Shown here: piece by piece, positions 45,031 through 54,181 of the stretch
How positions within the stretch are numbered: position 1 is the stretch's first letter
Layout of the letters: each line of letters begins with the position of its first letter
Origin: Stappia sp. MMSF_3263
GTDB lineage: Bacteria > Pseudomonadota > Alphaproteobacteria > Rhizobiales > Stappiaceae
Length of the DNA stretch: 64,000 nt
Direction of reading: 5' to 3'
Assembly: GCF_030733745.1 (NCBI RefSeq)
Contig: NZ_JASHIK010000006.1
Coordinates: 162,964 to 226,963, forward strand
The notes under the pieces: generated by a model
Databases searched by the model: none
The model's input: only the letters and a program-made list of their open reading frames with translations
What the model was told of the DNA's origin: nothing
Program-made: the position numbers and the translations under genes

Positions 45031-46623
45031 ATGCGCGATTTCCACGCTCCCGGACGCTCGACCGCCTATGCGCCCAACGCGATGGCCGCAACGTCCCATC
45101 CGCTGGCCAGCGCCGCCGCGCTTGAAGTGCTGCAGGGCGGCGGCAATGCGGTCGACGCGGCGGTTGCCGCCGCCGCGGTGCTTGCCGTGGTCGAACCGCA
45201 GATGACCGGCATCGGAGGCGACTGTTTCGCCATCGTCGCGAAGCCCGACGGCACGATTTCCGGCATCAACGGTTCCGGCCCCGCGCCCAAGGCCGCCACT
45301 CCGGCGCGGCTTGCGGAACTCGGCGTGACCGCGATCGACCCGCACGGCCCGCATGCGGTCACCGTGCCCGGTGCCGTGCGCGCCTGGCAGGACCTCCTCG
45401 CCTCCCATGGCCGGCGAACCCTGGCCGACGTCCTCAAGCGCGCGATCTCCTATGCCCGCGACGGCTATGCGCTCGCCCCGCGCGTTGCCCATGACTGGGC
45501 CCGCAACAAGGAGAAGCTTTCCGCCGATGCCGGCGCGGCCGCCGAGTATCTCGTCGATGGCGAGGTGCCCAAGGCGGGAGCCGTGATGCGCCATGCAGCC
45601 CTTGCCCGCACGCTGGAGAAGATCGCCTCCGAGGGCGCATCCGCCTTCTACGAGGGCGAGGTGGCGCGCGACATCGTCGACACGCTGGCCGCCAAAGGCG
45701 GGCTGATGACGCTCGACGACCTGGCCGGCATGACCACACTGCCGATGACGCCGGTGAGCCGCAACTATCGCGGCCTCGACGTGGTCGAGCTGCCGCCCAA
45801 CGGCCAGGGTTTCATCGCGCTGGTCATGCTCGGCCTGCTGGAGCGCTTCGACCTTGCCCCGCTCAACCCGATCGGCGCCGAGCGCTTCCACCTGGAACTC
45901 GAGGCCGGACGGATCGCCTATTCCGTGCGCGACCTGTTCCTCGCCGATCCGGCGCATATGGACCATGGCCCCGACACGTTCCTGGCCGACAGCTATCTCG
46001 ACAAGCTCGCCGCCCGCATGTCACCGACGGCGCGCATGACCGACATCCCGCCGGCCCTGCTCGGCCCCTCCTCGGACACCGTCTACCTGTCCGTTGTCGA
46101 TGCCGACGGCATGGCCGTGTCGCTGATCAACTCGGTCTACAAGGATTTCGGGTCGGGCATCTGCGCACCGAAAAGCGGCGTGCTGCTGCAGAATCGCGGC
46201 GCCTGTTTCCGTCTGCAACCGGGCCATCCCAACTGCATCGACGGCGGCAAGCGCCCCTTGCACACGATCATTCCCGCGATGGTGATGAAGGAGGGGCGTC
46301 CGTTCCTCTCCTTCGGCGTGATGGGCGGCGGCTACCAGCCCTGCGGCCATGCGCATGTGCTGACCAACATGGTCGACTTCGGCATGGATCCGCAGCAGGC
46401 GATCGACGCGCCGCGCATGTTCTTCGACGAGACGACCCATGTGCTGCAGGCCGAGCGCTGGGTACCCGAGGGAACCGTGGCGGGCCTGCGCGCGCTTGGC
46501 CACAAGGTCACGCCGTCGAACGAACCGATCGGCGGCGCCCAGGCGATCCTCATCGACCGGGCAAGCGGCATGCTCATCGGCGGGTCCGACCCGCGCAAGG
46601 ACGGCTGCGCCATCGGCTACTGA
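45031..46623 (+). CDS. ggt: Gamma-glutamyltransferase family protein
   Basis: A 530-residue Ntn-hydrolase. The autocleavage site that makes the small subunit is at T350 in SSDTVYLSVVDADG, followed by the substrate loops NSVYKDFGSG and FGVMGGGYQPCGHA. The N-terminal region carries NAMAATSHPLASAAALEVLQGGGNAVDAA. The glycines that form the oxyanion hole are present. No signal peptide is apparent, so it may act in the cytoplasm, like several GGT-like hydrolases. Substrate could be a gamma-glutamyl compound or an acyl amide. It is monocistronic, with a terminator directly downstream. Confidence 0.9.
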   Translation: MRDFHAPGRSTAYAPNAMAATSHPLASAAALEVLQGGGNAVDAAVAAAAVLAVVEPQMTGIGGDCFAIVAKPDGTISGINGSGPAPKAATPARLAELGVTAIDPHGPHAVTVPGAVRAWQDLLASHGRRTLADVLKRAISYARDGYALAPRVAHDWARNKEKLSADAGAAAEYLVDGEVPKAGAVMRHAALARTLEKIASEGASAFYEGEVARDIVDTLAAKGGLMTLDDLAGMTTLPMTPVSRNYRGLDVVELPPNGQGFIALVMLGLLERFDLAPLNPIGAERFHLELEAGRIAYSVRDLFLADPAHMDHGPDTFLADSYLDKLAARMSPTARMTDIPPALLGPSSDTVYLSVVDADGMAVSLINSVYKDFGSGICAPKSGVLLQNRGACFRLQPGHPNCIDGGKRPLHTIIPAMVMKEGRPFLSFGVMGGGYQPCGHAHVLTNMVDFGMDPQQAIDAPRMFFDETTHVLQAERWVPEGTVAGLRALGHKVTPSNEPIGGAQAILIDRASGMLIGGSDPRKDGCAIGY

Positions 46624-46646
46624 GATCCCGCGTCCCTGCTGAAACG

Positions 46647-46684
46647 AAAAACCCCGCGCGGCAACCTGCCGGGCGGGGTTTTCA
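46647..46684. terminator. Bidirectional terminator between ggt and the convergent 111-residue ORF
   Basis: AAAACCCCGC...GCGGGGTTTT with a GC-rich interior (CGGCAACCTGCCG) lies 24 bases after the ggt stop. T-runs on both strands make it usable from either direction. Confidence 0.9.
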
Positions 46685-46719
46685 TTTGCGAAACCGGTGG
46701 TCTGCGCAGCCGCCTGGCC

Positions 46720-47055
46720 TCAGCGGCTGACGGCGAGGATGCGACCGGCGGGCAGGATGCGCGGCTGACGCTCGGCGGTCCGGTAGGCGTCGATCGCCTC
46801 GGCCGGCGCGGCCCGGCGGCGCGCCCGCGTCTGCGGCAGATGCTCGCGCGTCGCGATCAGCTGGGCGATGAAACCCGCATTCGGCCGGTGAAATCCGTAG
46901 AAGCGGTCGGTCCTGACCGACGCGACCGGATCGACGGCGACGATTTCACGGGTGAGGGACGCGTCGACCTGCGCTGCCGCGCCGGTCTCGGTGCGGGCGC
47001 TGCGCCGTGTCTCTCCCGGTCCCCTCGCGGGACGGTATCCCTGTTCGATCCGCAT
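46720..47055 (-). CDS. Conserved small basic protein
   Basis: A 111-residue basic protein. The central segment FYGFHRPNAGFIAQLIATREHLPQTRARRR resembles a short motif that I recognise from uncharacterised alphaproteobacterial proteins (P-x-A-x-F-I-A-Q-L-I-A-T-R), followed by AEAIDAYR. No enzymatic motif is visible. A promoter-like AT-rich stretch lies upstream (47090-47150). Function unknown. Confidence 0.65.
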   Translation of the reverse strand: MRIEQGYRPARGPGETRRSARTETGAAAQVDASLTREIVAVDPVASVRTDRFYGFHRPNAGFIAQLIATREHLPQTRARRRAAPAEAIDAYRTAERQPRILPAGRILAVSR

Positions 47056-47246
47056 TCTCGCCTCCCCGGCGTGCCAATTCGGGACATTGGCTTTCTTGCC
47101 GTAGAATTTAGCGCAAATGCCGTGCCAGCAGGTAAGGTTTTGTTAACTTTTGGGTGAAGAACGGCCGAAAAGCCCGGTTTTCCACGGTTTCCAGGGTGGC
47201 AATGCATGGGGATGGCGGACCAGTGGGGGCAGGCCCCGCCCGTCCT

Positions 47247-47774
47247 TCACGCCCGGGTGCTGTGAAAATCGTCCCGGGTCATGACAAAAGAGATGTAGCC
47301 GGCCTCGGCAGGGACAACGGCATCGCGCTGCATGCCGATCTTTTCCGCGACCCGGATCGAGCCGGCATTGCCGGGATTGATCTCGGCAATGATCCGCGAA
47401 AGCAGGAGCGTGTTGAAGGCGTGGGCAACAATCGGGCAGGCGGCCTCCGATGCATAACCATGGCCCCAGGCAGCGCGCGCCAGCCGCCAGCCGATCTCGA
47501 TCCCCGGTTCCTCGCCGTCGAGGGGGAGCAGCAGGATCCAGCCGAGGAAGCGATCCGGCGCGGCGCGCGCGGCGATCGACCAGTAGCCGAGCCCCGCTCC
47601 CCAGTCGCGCAGCATGCGGGCCCGCACGAAGGCCTCATGCGCCTTCGGATCGGCCCAGGGACCGGCGACGAACCGCGTCACCTCAGGGTCGCGGTCCATG
47701 GCGAGGCAGGCACCGAGATCGGCGATTGTCCGCGGCCGCAGGAAAAGTCGCTCGGTCGAGAAGTCCGGCAACAT
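47247..47774 (-). CDS. GNAT-family acetyltransferase (RimJ/RimL-like)
   Basis: A 175-residue GNAT. It begins FSTERLFLRPRTIADLGACLAM, as in the RimJ/RimL group, has the WILLLPLDGEEPGIEIGWRLA strand and the acetyl-CoA loop ARAAWGHGYASEA, and ends with NPGNAGSIRVAEKIGM. Substrate could be a ribosomal or other protein N-terminus or a small amine. The ATG just before the RimJ-like N-terminus was chosen over a longer out-of-family extension. It is 20 bases downstream of the membrane protein gene on the same strand. Confidence 0.85.
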   Translation of the reverse strand: MLPDFSTERLFLRPRTIADLGACLAMDRDPEVTRFVAGPWADPKAHEAFVRARMLRDWGAGLGYWSIAARAAPDRFLGWILLLPLDGEEPGIEIGWRLARAAWGHGYASEAACPIVAHAFNTLLLSRIIAEINPGNAGSIRVAEKIGMQRDAVVPAEAGYISFVMTRDDFHSTRA

Positions 47775-47794
47775 GGCGAAAGCCGTCCGGTGGT

Positions 47795-48223
47795 TCAGCG
47801 CAGGTGATCGCCGTTGGAAACGCCGAAGTCGCGGCGTGCGCCGGTGATGGTGATCGAGAAGCCGGCGATGACATCGACCAGCGTCACGCACATCAGGATG
47901 AAGAACACCGAGGTCGCGGCCTCGCGCACGGTCAGGAATTCCACCAGATAGGCGATGAACACCAGCGTCGACAGGATGTGGTCGGTGAGCGCGACGACGC
48001 CGGTGCGGGTAGCCTTGAGCAATTCGACGAAGAGCAGCGCAAGTCCGGCGATGATCATCAGGTCGCCGATCACCAGCGTGAAGCGGGCACCGGAAACAAG
48101 CTCCAGCGTCAGCACCGGCGCTTGCCACGGATCCCCGCCTGCATCGCCGAGCAGAGAGAAGGCCAGGATGTTGTAGACGAGAAGCGGCGCCACGGTGAGC
48201 GGGATGGAGACGATCAGCGGCAT
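47795..48223 (-). CDS. Small membrane protein, unknown function
   Basis: A 142-residue protein with four membrane helices (approximately residues 3-25, 45-70, 78-100 and 103-130) and no charged loop larger than ~20 residues. The last helix is followed by GARRDFGVSNGDHLR. Similar short proteins are common in rhizobia but unnamed. It lies just upstream of the GNAT gene and downstream of the amtB terminator. Confidence 0.7.
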   Translation of the reverse strand: MPLIVSIPLTVAPLLVYNILAFSLLGDAGGDPWQAPVLTLELVSGARFTLVIGDLMIIAGLALLFVELLKATRTGVVALTDHILSTLVFIAYLVEFLTVREAATSVFFILMCVTLVDVIAGFSITITGARRDFGVSNGDHLR

Positions 48224-48360
48224 GCCATGGTCCTTGCGTTCTGCCCCGGGAACCTGACGGGCGGGATCGGAAATGTCCGGACGCCCGGGCAGAGCGTACC
48301 TCCCGAAGCGGAGTGCAGGATGCCGCCTCGCGGGGCAAACGGCAATGGCCGTCGGCACGT

Positions 48361-48390
48361 AAAAAAAGCCCGGGGACGAACCCCGGGCTT
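48361..48390 (-). terminator. Rho-independent terminator of glnK-amtB
   Basis: On the minus strand GCCCGGGG/CCCCGGGC (48381-48388 with 48368-48375) with a 5-base loop is followed by TTTTTTT. It lies ~55 bases past the amtB stop codon. Confidence 0.92.
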
Positions 48391-48444
48391 CAAGGTGCAG
48401 CCGCCGATCACGACGACTGCTTCGGGAGACTTTGCCGGCCGGGC

Positions 48445-49785
48445 TCAGACGCGCTGGCTGCCCTGGCCGAATTCCGGATAGGCCTCGACGCCCACCTCGA
48501 CCTTGTCGAGGCCGAGCGCCTCTTCCTCCGGCGTGACGCGGATGCCGATGGTCGACTTCAGCACCAGCCACACAACCATGCTGGCGACGAAGGTGAAGAC
48601 GCCATAGGCGACGATGCCGATGATCTGCACGCCATAGGTCGCGTCGGAGTTCGACAGCGGCACGATCAGCGTGCCCCAGATGCCGGCCACCAGGTGAACC
48701 GGGATGGCGCCGACGACGTCGTCGATCTTCAGCTTGTCGAGCAGCGGCACGGTGAAGACGACGATCACGCCGCCGACGGCGCCGATGAAGACCGCCTGCC
48801 ACACGGACGGTGCCAGCGGCTCGGCGGTGATCGACACCAGGCCGGCCAGCGCGCCGTTGAGCGCCATGGTCACGTCGACCTTCTTGTACATGATCTGGGT
48901 GAGGATCACTGCGACCACGACGCCGGCTGCCGCCGCCATGTTGGTGTTGGCGAAGATCCGCGAGACGTCGCTGACGTCGCCGATCGTCCCCATGGCGAGC
49001 TGCGAGGCACCGTTGAAGCCGAACCAGCCGAGCCACAGGATGAACGTGCCGAGCGTGGCCAGCGGCATGGAGGAACCGGGCATCGGATGCACGCCGTTGG
49101 CCGTATACTTGCCGGTGCGCGCGCCGAGCACCAGGGCACCTGCAAGTGCCGCCCAGCCGCCGACCGAATGCACCAGGGTGGAGCCGGCAAAGTCGGAGAA
49201 GCCCATGCCGTCAAGCCAGCCGGCACCCCACTCCCAGGAACCGGCGATCGGATAGATGATGCCGGTCAGGATAACCGTGAAGATGAGAAACGGCCACAGC
49301 TTGATGCGCTCGGCCAGGGTGCCCGAGACGATCGACGCCGTGGTGGCGCAGAACACCATCTGGAAGAACCAGTCGGAGGCCGTCGAGTAGCCGGTGTCGA
49401 GGGCATTGCCGCCGACCGCGTCGAAGGCATAGGGACCGACGGAGCCCATGTAGCCGCCGTCGACGCCCGTGTACATGAGATTGTAGCCGGTGATCCAGAA
49501 CATCAGGCCGGCGATCGAGTAGAGCGTGATGTTCTTCAGGCACTGCATCGACACGTTCTTGGAACGCACCATGCCGGCCTCAAGCATGGCAAAGCCTGCC
49601 GCCATCCACATGACCAGGAAGCCGCCGACAAGAAACAGCAGCGTGTTGAAGATATAGGCCGTCTCGGAGGCGAGCGCGTATTGCGGCGCCTCGGCCGCTG
49701 CGGTCGTGTCCTGGGCGAGAGCCGCACCGGTCGCCGCGAGAAGCGCAAGCGAAGCCGTTCCGGCGATCTTGAAACGAGTATTCAT
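48445..49785 (-). CDS. amtB: Ammonium transporter AmtB
   Basis: A 446-residue channel with a cleavable N-terminal signal (about 25 residues ending AALAQD) and 11 predicted membrane helices. Conserved segments include GFAMLEAGMVRSKN, the GGWAALAGALVLG/VHSVGG region carrying the twin pore His site, and FGFNGAS. It conducts ammonium under nitrogen limitation. GlnK, encoded just upstream in the same operon, plugs the channel when nitrogen is plentiful. Confidence 0.96.
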   Translation of the reverse strand: MNTRFKIAGTASLALLAATGAALAQDTTAAAEAPQYALASETAYIFNTLLFLVGGFLVMWMAAGFAMLEAGMVRSKNVSMQCLKNITLYSIAGLMFWITGYNLMYTGVDGGYMGSVGPYAFDAVGGNALDTGYSTASDWFFQMVFCATTASIVSGTLAERIKLWPFLIFTVILTGIIYPIAGSWEWGAGWLDGMGFSDFAGSTLVHSVGGWAALAGALVLGARTGKYTANGVHPMPGSSMPLATLGTFILWLGWFGFNGASQLAMGTIGDVSDVSRIFANTNMAAAAGVVVAVILTQIMYKKVDVTMALNGALAGLVSITAEPLAPSVWQAVFIGAVGGVIVVFTVPLLDKLKIDDVVGAIPVHLVAGIWGTLIVPLSNSDATYGVQIIGIVAYGVFTFVASMVVWLVLKSTIGIRVTPEEEALGLDKVEVGVEAYPEFGQGSQRV

Positions 49786-49810
49786 CGGGGTTTCCTCTGC
49801 TCGGAATGGA

Positions 49811-50485
<675 letters not shown>

Positions 50486-50516
50486 AATTATGTGCACATA
50501 TTTTGTGCAATTCACC

Positions 50517-51077
50517 TCAGGCGCTGAACCCGCCATCCGCCAGGAAGGCCTTTTCCGCCTCGCTCGACACCCGCCCCAACACGGCGTTGCGATGCGGGAA
50601 CCGGCCAAAGCGGCGGATCACGTCGAGATGGATGAGCGCATAGAGATAGGCTTCCTGCTCGCCGTGACGGCGGAACAGGTCGACGCTGCGTTCCTGCGCC
50701 GCCATGTCCTCCGCATGCTCGAACGGCAGGTAGAAGAACGGGCGCGCCTGTTTGGGAAACGCCCGGTCGAACCCGGCGTCCACGGCCTTGCCGGCGATCG
50801 TGCGGGCGCGGGCATCGGAGGCGAAGGCCAGTGGGTCGCCCCGATAGATATTGCGGGGGAACTGATCGAGCAGGAGGAGAAGCGCCAGCGCCCCGTGCGG
50901 CGTTCCGGCCCAGCCGTCGAGCTCACCCTCGCGCGCCGCAGCGACAAGCGCGCCGAAGCGGTCGCGGATCTCCTCGTCGAACGCATCGCTGCGGGCAAAC
51001 CACCTGGGCGGGCCTGCCATCCACCAGAAATCGAGAATATCGGTCGCATCGGGCTTGCCGCTGGTCATCGGGGACAT
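50517..51077 (-). CDS. DUF924 family protein
   Basis: A 186-residue helical protein of the DUF924 family: ILDFWWMAGPPRWFARSDAFDEEI, then LALLLLLDQFPRNIYRG and FEHAEDMAAQERSVDLF. This family has a helical repeat fold and no established function. A second ATG three codons in is possible. It is preceded on the divergent side by tusA. Confidence 0.92.
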   Translation of the reverse strand: MSPMTSGKPDATDILDFWWMAGPPRWFARSDAFDEEIRDRFGALVAAAREGELDGWAGTPHGALALLLLLDQFPRNIYRGDPLAFASDARARTIAGKAVDAGFDRAFPKQARPFFYLPFEHAEDMAAQERSVDLFRRHGEQEAYLYALIHLDVIRRFGRFPHRNAVLGRVSSEAEKAFLADGGFSA

Positions 51078-51207
51078 ATGCTCCTGTCGGGACGTGGTTC
51101 GGGAGGCGGATCATTGCATCCCTCGCGGCCCCCGCACAATTCCCGCCGGCGTTCGGAGCGGATCGAGGCGGGAAATGCGGAAGCGAAGACCGGGCCGGAG
51201 ACCCCGC

Positions 51208-51444
51208 ATGACGGACGATGTCGATCACGAACTGGACCTGAAGGGGTTGAAATGCCCGCTGCCGGTGCTCAAGGCCCGCAAGGCCATGACGGCAATGCGG
51301 CCGGGTGCCCGCGTCCGCATCCTCTCGACGGACCCCATGTCGGTAATCGACATTCCCCATTTCTGCCAGGAGGCGGGTCACCGGCTGCTGTCCCGCGAGA
51401 CGGGGGCGGACGAGGTCCATGTCTTCACGCTGGAGCGCGGCTGA
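51208..51444 (+). CDS. tusA: Sulfur-carrier protein TusA family
   Basis: A 78-residue TusA-like protein. The redox-active cysteine is in LKGLKCPLPVLKARKAM (C16), the family signature CPxPxxxxK. The rest is the SirA/TusA fold, ending ...EVHVFTLERG. It relays persulfide sulfur, for example toward tRNA thiolation or molybdenum cofactor. Relationship to neighbours is not evident. Confidence 0.92.
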   Translation: MTDDVDHELDLKGLKCPLPVLKARKAMTAMRPGARVRILSTDPMSVIDIPHFCQEAGHRLLSRETGADEVHVFTLERG

Positions 51445-51474
51445 GAGCCTCCCCGCCGCATCAAACGCGCCGCG

Positions 51475-51768
51475 TCAGATCCCCGCGATCCGGTCCATGG
51501 CCCGCGCAAGGCGCAGGTCGAGATCGCTGAGGCCGCCCGCGTCATGGGTCGTCAGCACCACCTCGACGGTCTTGTAGACATTGAACCATTCAGGGTGATG
51601 GTTCATCTTCTCTGCGACCAGCGCTGCCCGCGTCATGAAGCCGAAGGCCTCGTTGAAATCCTTGAAGGTGAAGGTGCGGGCGATCGCATCGCGCCCCTCG
51701 ACCTCCCGCCAGCGGGAAAGCGCGGCAAGCGCATCGGCGCGGGCTTCGGGGGCGAGTTTCTCGGTCAT
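51475..51768 (-). CDS. phhB: 4a-hydroxytetrahydrobiopterin dehydratase
   Basis: A 97-residue protein of the PCD/DCoH family. The signature [14 protein letters not shown] and the catalytic histidine pair in [14 protein letters not shown] are present, followed by the [16 protein letters not shown] stretch. It recycles the pterin cofactor after aromatic hydroxylases; some members are also reported to dimerise regulators. No hydroxylase gene is in the window. Confidence 0.95.
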   Translation of the reverse strand: MTEKLAPEARADALAALSRWREVEGRDAIARTFTFKDFNEAFGFMTRAALVAEKMNHHPEWFNVYKTVEVVLTTHDAGGLSDLDLRLARAMDRIAGI

Positions 51769-51911
51769 GATCTGTCTCCTTGCCTCCGCCCCCCGGGGAC
51801 ATCCGGGAGCCACGATGGGAACACGGCGGCGGCGGCAAGACAACCACCGCCGCGAGACGCGGCGAGACAATCGGCGCCCGGCCCCGGGGCCGCAACAAGA
51901 GAGCCTGCGAG

Positions 51912-52352
51912 ATGACACGCATCCTGTTCGTCTGTCTTGGCAATATCTGCCGTTCGCCGCTGGCCGAGGGCATCCTTCGCGCCGAGGCCGGCGACCGACC
52001 GGACATTGAGGTCGACAGCGCCGGCACCGCCGCCTGGCATGTCGGCAAGGCGCCGGACCCGCGCTCCATCGCCATCGCCGCGCGTCACGGCATCGACATC
52101 TCCCGCTTGCGCGCCCGCCAGGTCTGCCTTGACGACTTTTCCCGCTTCGACCTGATCCTGGCAATGGATGCTGCCAACCTGGAGGACTTGCAGGCCATGG
52201 CTCCGGTCGGTGCGCGCGCGCGGCTGCGCCGCTTTCTCGGTCGGGACGTTCCCGATCCCTATTATGGCGGTGACGACGGCTTCGCCGATGTACATGCCAT
52301 GCTCGAAAAGGGCTGCAAGGAGCTGCTTGCCGAACACGGGAACGCGACCTGA
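51912..52352 (+). CDS. Low-molecular-weight protein-tyrosine phosphatase
   Basis: A 146-residue enzyme. The P-loop [11 protein letters not shown] holds the catalytic Cys8 and Arg14, and the general acid is in the [12 protein letters not shown] loop (DPYY). It dephosphorylates tyrosine on proteins, in bacteria often exopolysaccharide tyrosine kinases. No kinase gene is adjacent here. The arginine-arsenate reductase type is less likely, because the DPYY loop is complete. Confidence 0.93.
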   Translation: MTRILFVCLGNICRSPLAEGILRAEAGDRPDIEVDSAGTAAWHVGKAPDPRSIAIAARHGIDISRLRARQVCLDDFSRFDLILAMDAANLEDLQAMAPVGARARLRRFLGRDVPDPYYGGDDGFADVHAMLEKGCKELLAEHGNAT

Positions 52353-52498
52353 GCTGCGACCGTTTGGCCGCGGCCATTCAAAAACCGCGAACGCATACCT
52401 ACGTGGAGTGATGGGGGCGCACGCTTGCGGCGCACTTTGGGTCGCAGGCGCACCCGGTGCCGGAGGGCATCGGCGACACTCGCGAAGGAGACCCGATC

Positions 52499-52951
52499 AT
52501 GAGCGGATTGCGTATCGAGCACGACAGCTGGGTGCTTGTGGGAGACGGCGAAAAGGCCCTCTTCTTCCGCAACCAGGGCGATGCCGACTATCCCAACCTT
52601 GAGGTTCTCCGAGTGCTGGAGCAGGACAACCCGGCGACATCGCAGCAGGGCACCGACGCACCCGGACGACGCAGTGACGGCCCGGGGCCGAACCGCAGCG
52701 CCATGGAACCAACCGACTGGCACCTGATCGAGAAGCACCGCTTCGCCGGCAGGATCGCCGCCGCACTCTACAAGGAAGCCCACAAGGGACGCTTTTCCAA
52801 GCTGGTCGTCGTCGCTCCGCCGATGACCCTTGGAGACCTGCGCAAGGAGTTCCACAAGGAAGTGGCCTCGCGCGTCGTCGCCGAGGTCGACAAGACCCTG
52901 ACGAAACATCCGCCGGAGGAAATCGAGCGGATCCTGACCACCAAGAACTGA
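52499..52951 (+). CDS. Host-attachment-type (Hap) protein
   Basis: A 150-residue protein of the host attachment family: WVLVGDGEKALFFRNQGD near the start, KHRFAGRIAAALYKEAHKGRF and LVVVAPPMTLGDLRKEFHKEV. This family, found in rhizobia and relatives, was named from a role in plant attachment but its biochemistry is unknown; the RNase-H/ribosomal L7Ae-like fold has been suggested. The ATG beginning MSGLRIEHDSW follows GAAGGAGACC and was preferred to an earlier start. Confidence 0.8.
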   Translation: MSGLRIEHDSWVLVGDGEKALFFRNQGDADYPNLEVLRVLEQDNPATSQQGTDAPGRRSDGPGPNRSAMEPTDWHLIEKHRFAGRIAAALYKEAHKGRFSKLVVVAPPMTLGDLRKEFHKEVASRVVAEVDKTLTKHPPEEIERILTTKN

Positions 52952-52964
52952 GGCAAGACCCGTC

Positions 52965-54173
52965 TCAGCCGGCCGGATCGCGTCGCCAGCCATCGGCCAG
53001 GCGCACGCGGTCCATGCCGGTGAAGCGGGCCATGCGGGCAAGTTCGGCCTCCAGCCGGGCAAGACGCCCCTCGCCAAGACGGACGCCGCGCTCCGGCCAG
53101 AAAGCCGTAACGAGAAGCTCGCCCTCCGCCCGCCGGCAGATCATGTCGATCCGGCCGATCAGCCGGTCCTTCTCCAGCAGTGGATAGACATAGTAGCCAT
53201 AGGTCCGCTTCGGCGCCGGCACGAAGACCTCGATCCGGTAGGAGAAGCCGAACAACCGCTCGGCCCGCTTGCGGTCGCGCAAAACCGGATCGAAGGGACT
53301 GAGCGCCCGCACGCGCGCCGGCGGCTCGGGAGCCTCCGCCACCAGCGTAGCGATATCGGAACGGGCAAAGCTCGCCCGTCGCGGCGTGTCGCGGCCGAAA
53401 TCGATCTCGACCGGCAGGATCGTGTCGCCAGCCTGCGCCGCGCACCACGCCTTCGCTTCCTCCGGCTTGACCAGGTCGTAGAAGGCGGCGATCTCGCCGG
53501 GTGTCGCCACGCCGAGCCGAAGCAGCGCCTCGCGGCAGGCCCAGTCGACGAATTCGTCGTGGCTGACCTCGCGGGAAAAATGCTCGCCGGGAATGACCCG
53601 CTCGGCAAGGTCGTAGATCTTGGCGAAATTCTCCCGCCCCGTGACGGCGATCTCGCCGGTCCGCCAGAGATATTCCAGCGCCGTCTTGCCGGGTTGCCAG
53701 TTCCACCAGCCCGGCTGCTTGCGCTCCCGCTCGCCGTCGAAATCGCGCCCGCGCGAGGGACCGTTCTCCACGATATGGTCGCGCACCCGGTCGATCTCAC
53801 CGTGAAAATCGCCCCCGTGCCAATTGGTCCAGCGCGCCTTCAGCCTTTCGCGCTGGCGCTCGAACCGATGCCGCCAATAGGGCCAGGCGGCGGAGGGGAT
53901 CACCGCCGCGTCGTGCGTCCAGTTCTCGAACAGCGCCCGGTCGCGCTCCAGCAACCGGGTGAGCCCGTCCTCGCGATAGGTCTGGTTTCGCGAGAACAGG
54001 ATCTGGTGGTGGGCACGCGTGACAGTGTTGATGCTGTCGACCTGGACGAAGCCGAGACGGTCGACAAGGTCGCAAAGCTCGCCCGGGCCGACCCGCCGCG
54101 CCGGCGGGTCGGACAATCCCTGCAGGTGCAGGAACACCCGTCGCAGGTCGGAAGCGGCGATCCTCGGCACCAT
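52965..54173 (-). CDS. YcaQ/AlkX-like DNA glycosylase-type winged-helix protein
   Basis: A 402-residue protein of the HTH_42/YcaQ family. The QxD catalytic motif expected from YcaQ appears as FVQVDSIN (Q44-V45-D46). Further family features are HHQILFSRNQTY, the wing region FENWTHDAAVIPSAAWPYWRHRF and the C-terminal GRIDM/VTAFWPERGV. YcaQ enzymes unhook interstrand DNA crosslinks. Whether this one does is inferred. It is convergent with the Hap gene (13 bases) and 8 bases downstream of pyc on the same strand. Confidence 0.87.
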   Translation of the reverse strand: MVPRIAASDLRRVFLHLQGLSDPPARRVGPGELCDLVDRLGFVQVDSINTVTRAHHQILFSRNQTYREDGLTRLLERDRALFENWTHDAAVIPSAAWPYWRHRFERQRERLKARWTNWHGGDFHGEIDRVRDHIVENGPSRGRDFDGERERKQPGWWNWQPGKTALEYLWRTGEIAVTGRENFAKIYDLAERVIPGEHFSREVSHDEFVDWACREALLRLGVATPGEIAAFYDLVKPEEAKAWCAAQAGDTILPVEIDFGRDTPRRASFARSDIATLVAEAPEPPARVRALSPFDPVLRDRKRAERLFGFSYRIEVFVPAPKRTYGYYVYPLLEKDRLIGRIDMICRRAEGELLVTAFWPERGVRLGEGRLARLEAELARMARFTGMDRVRLADGWRRDPAG

Positions 54174-54181
54174 GCCCGCGC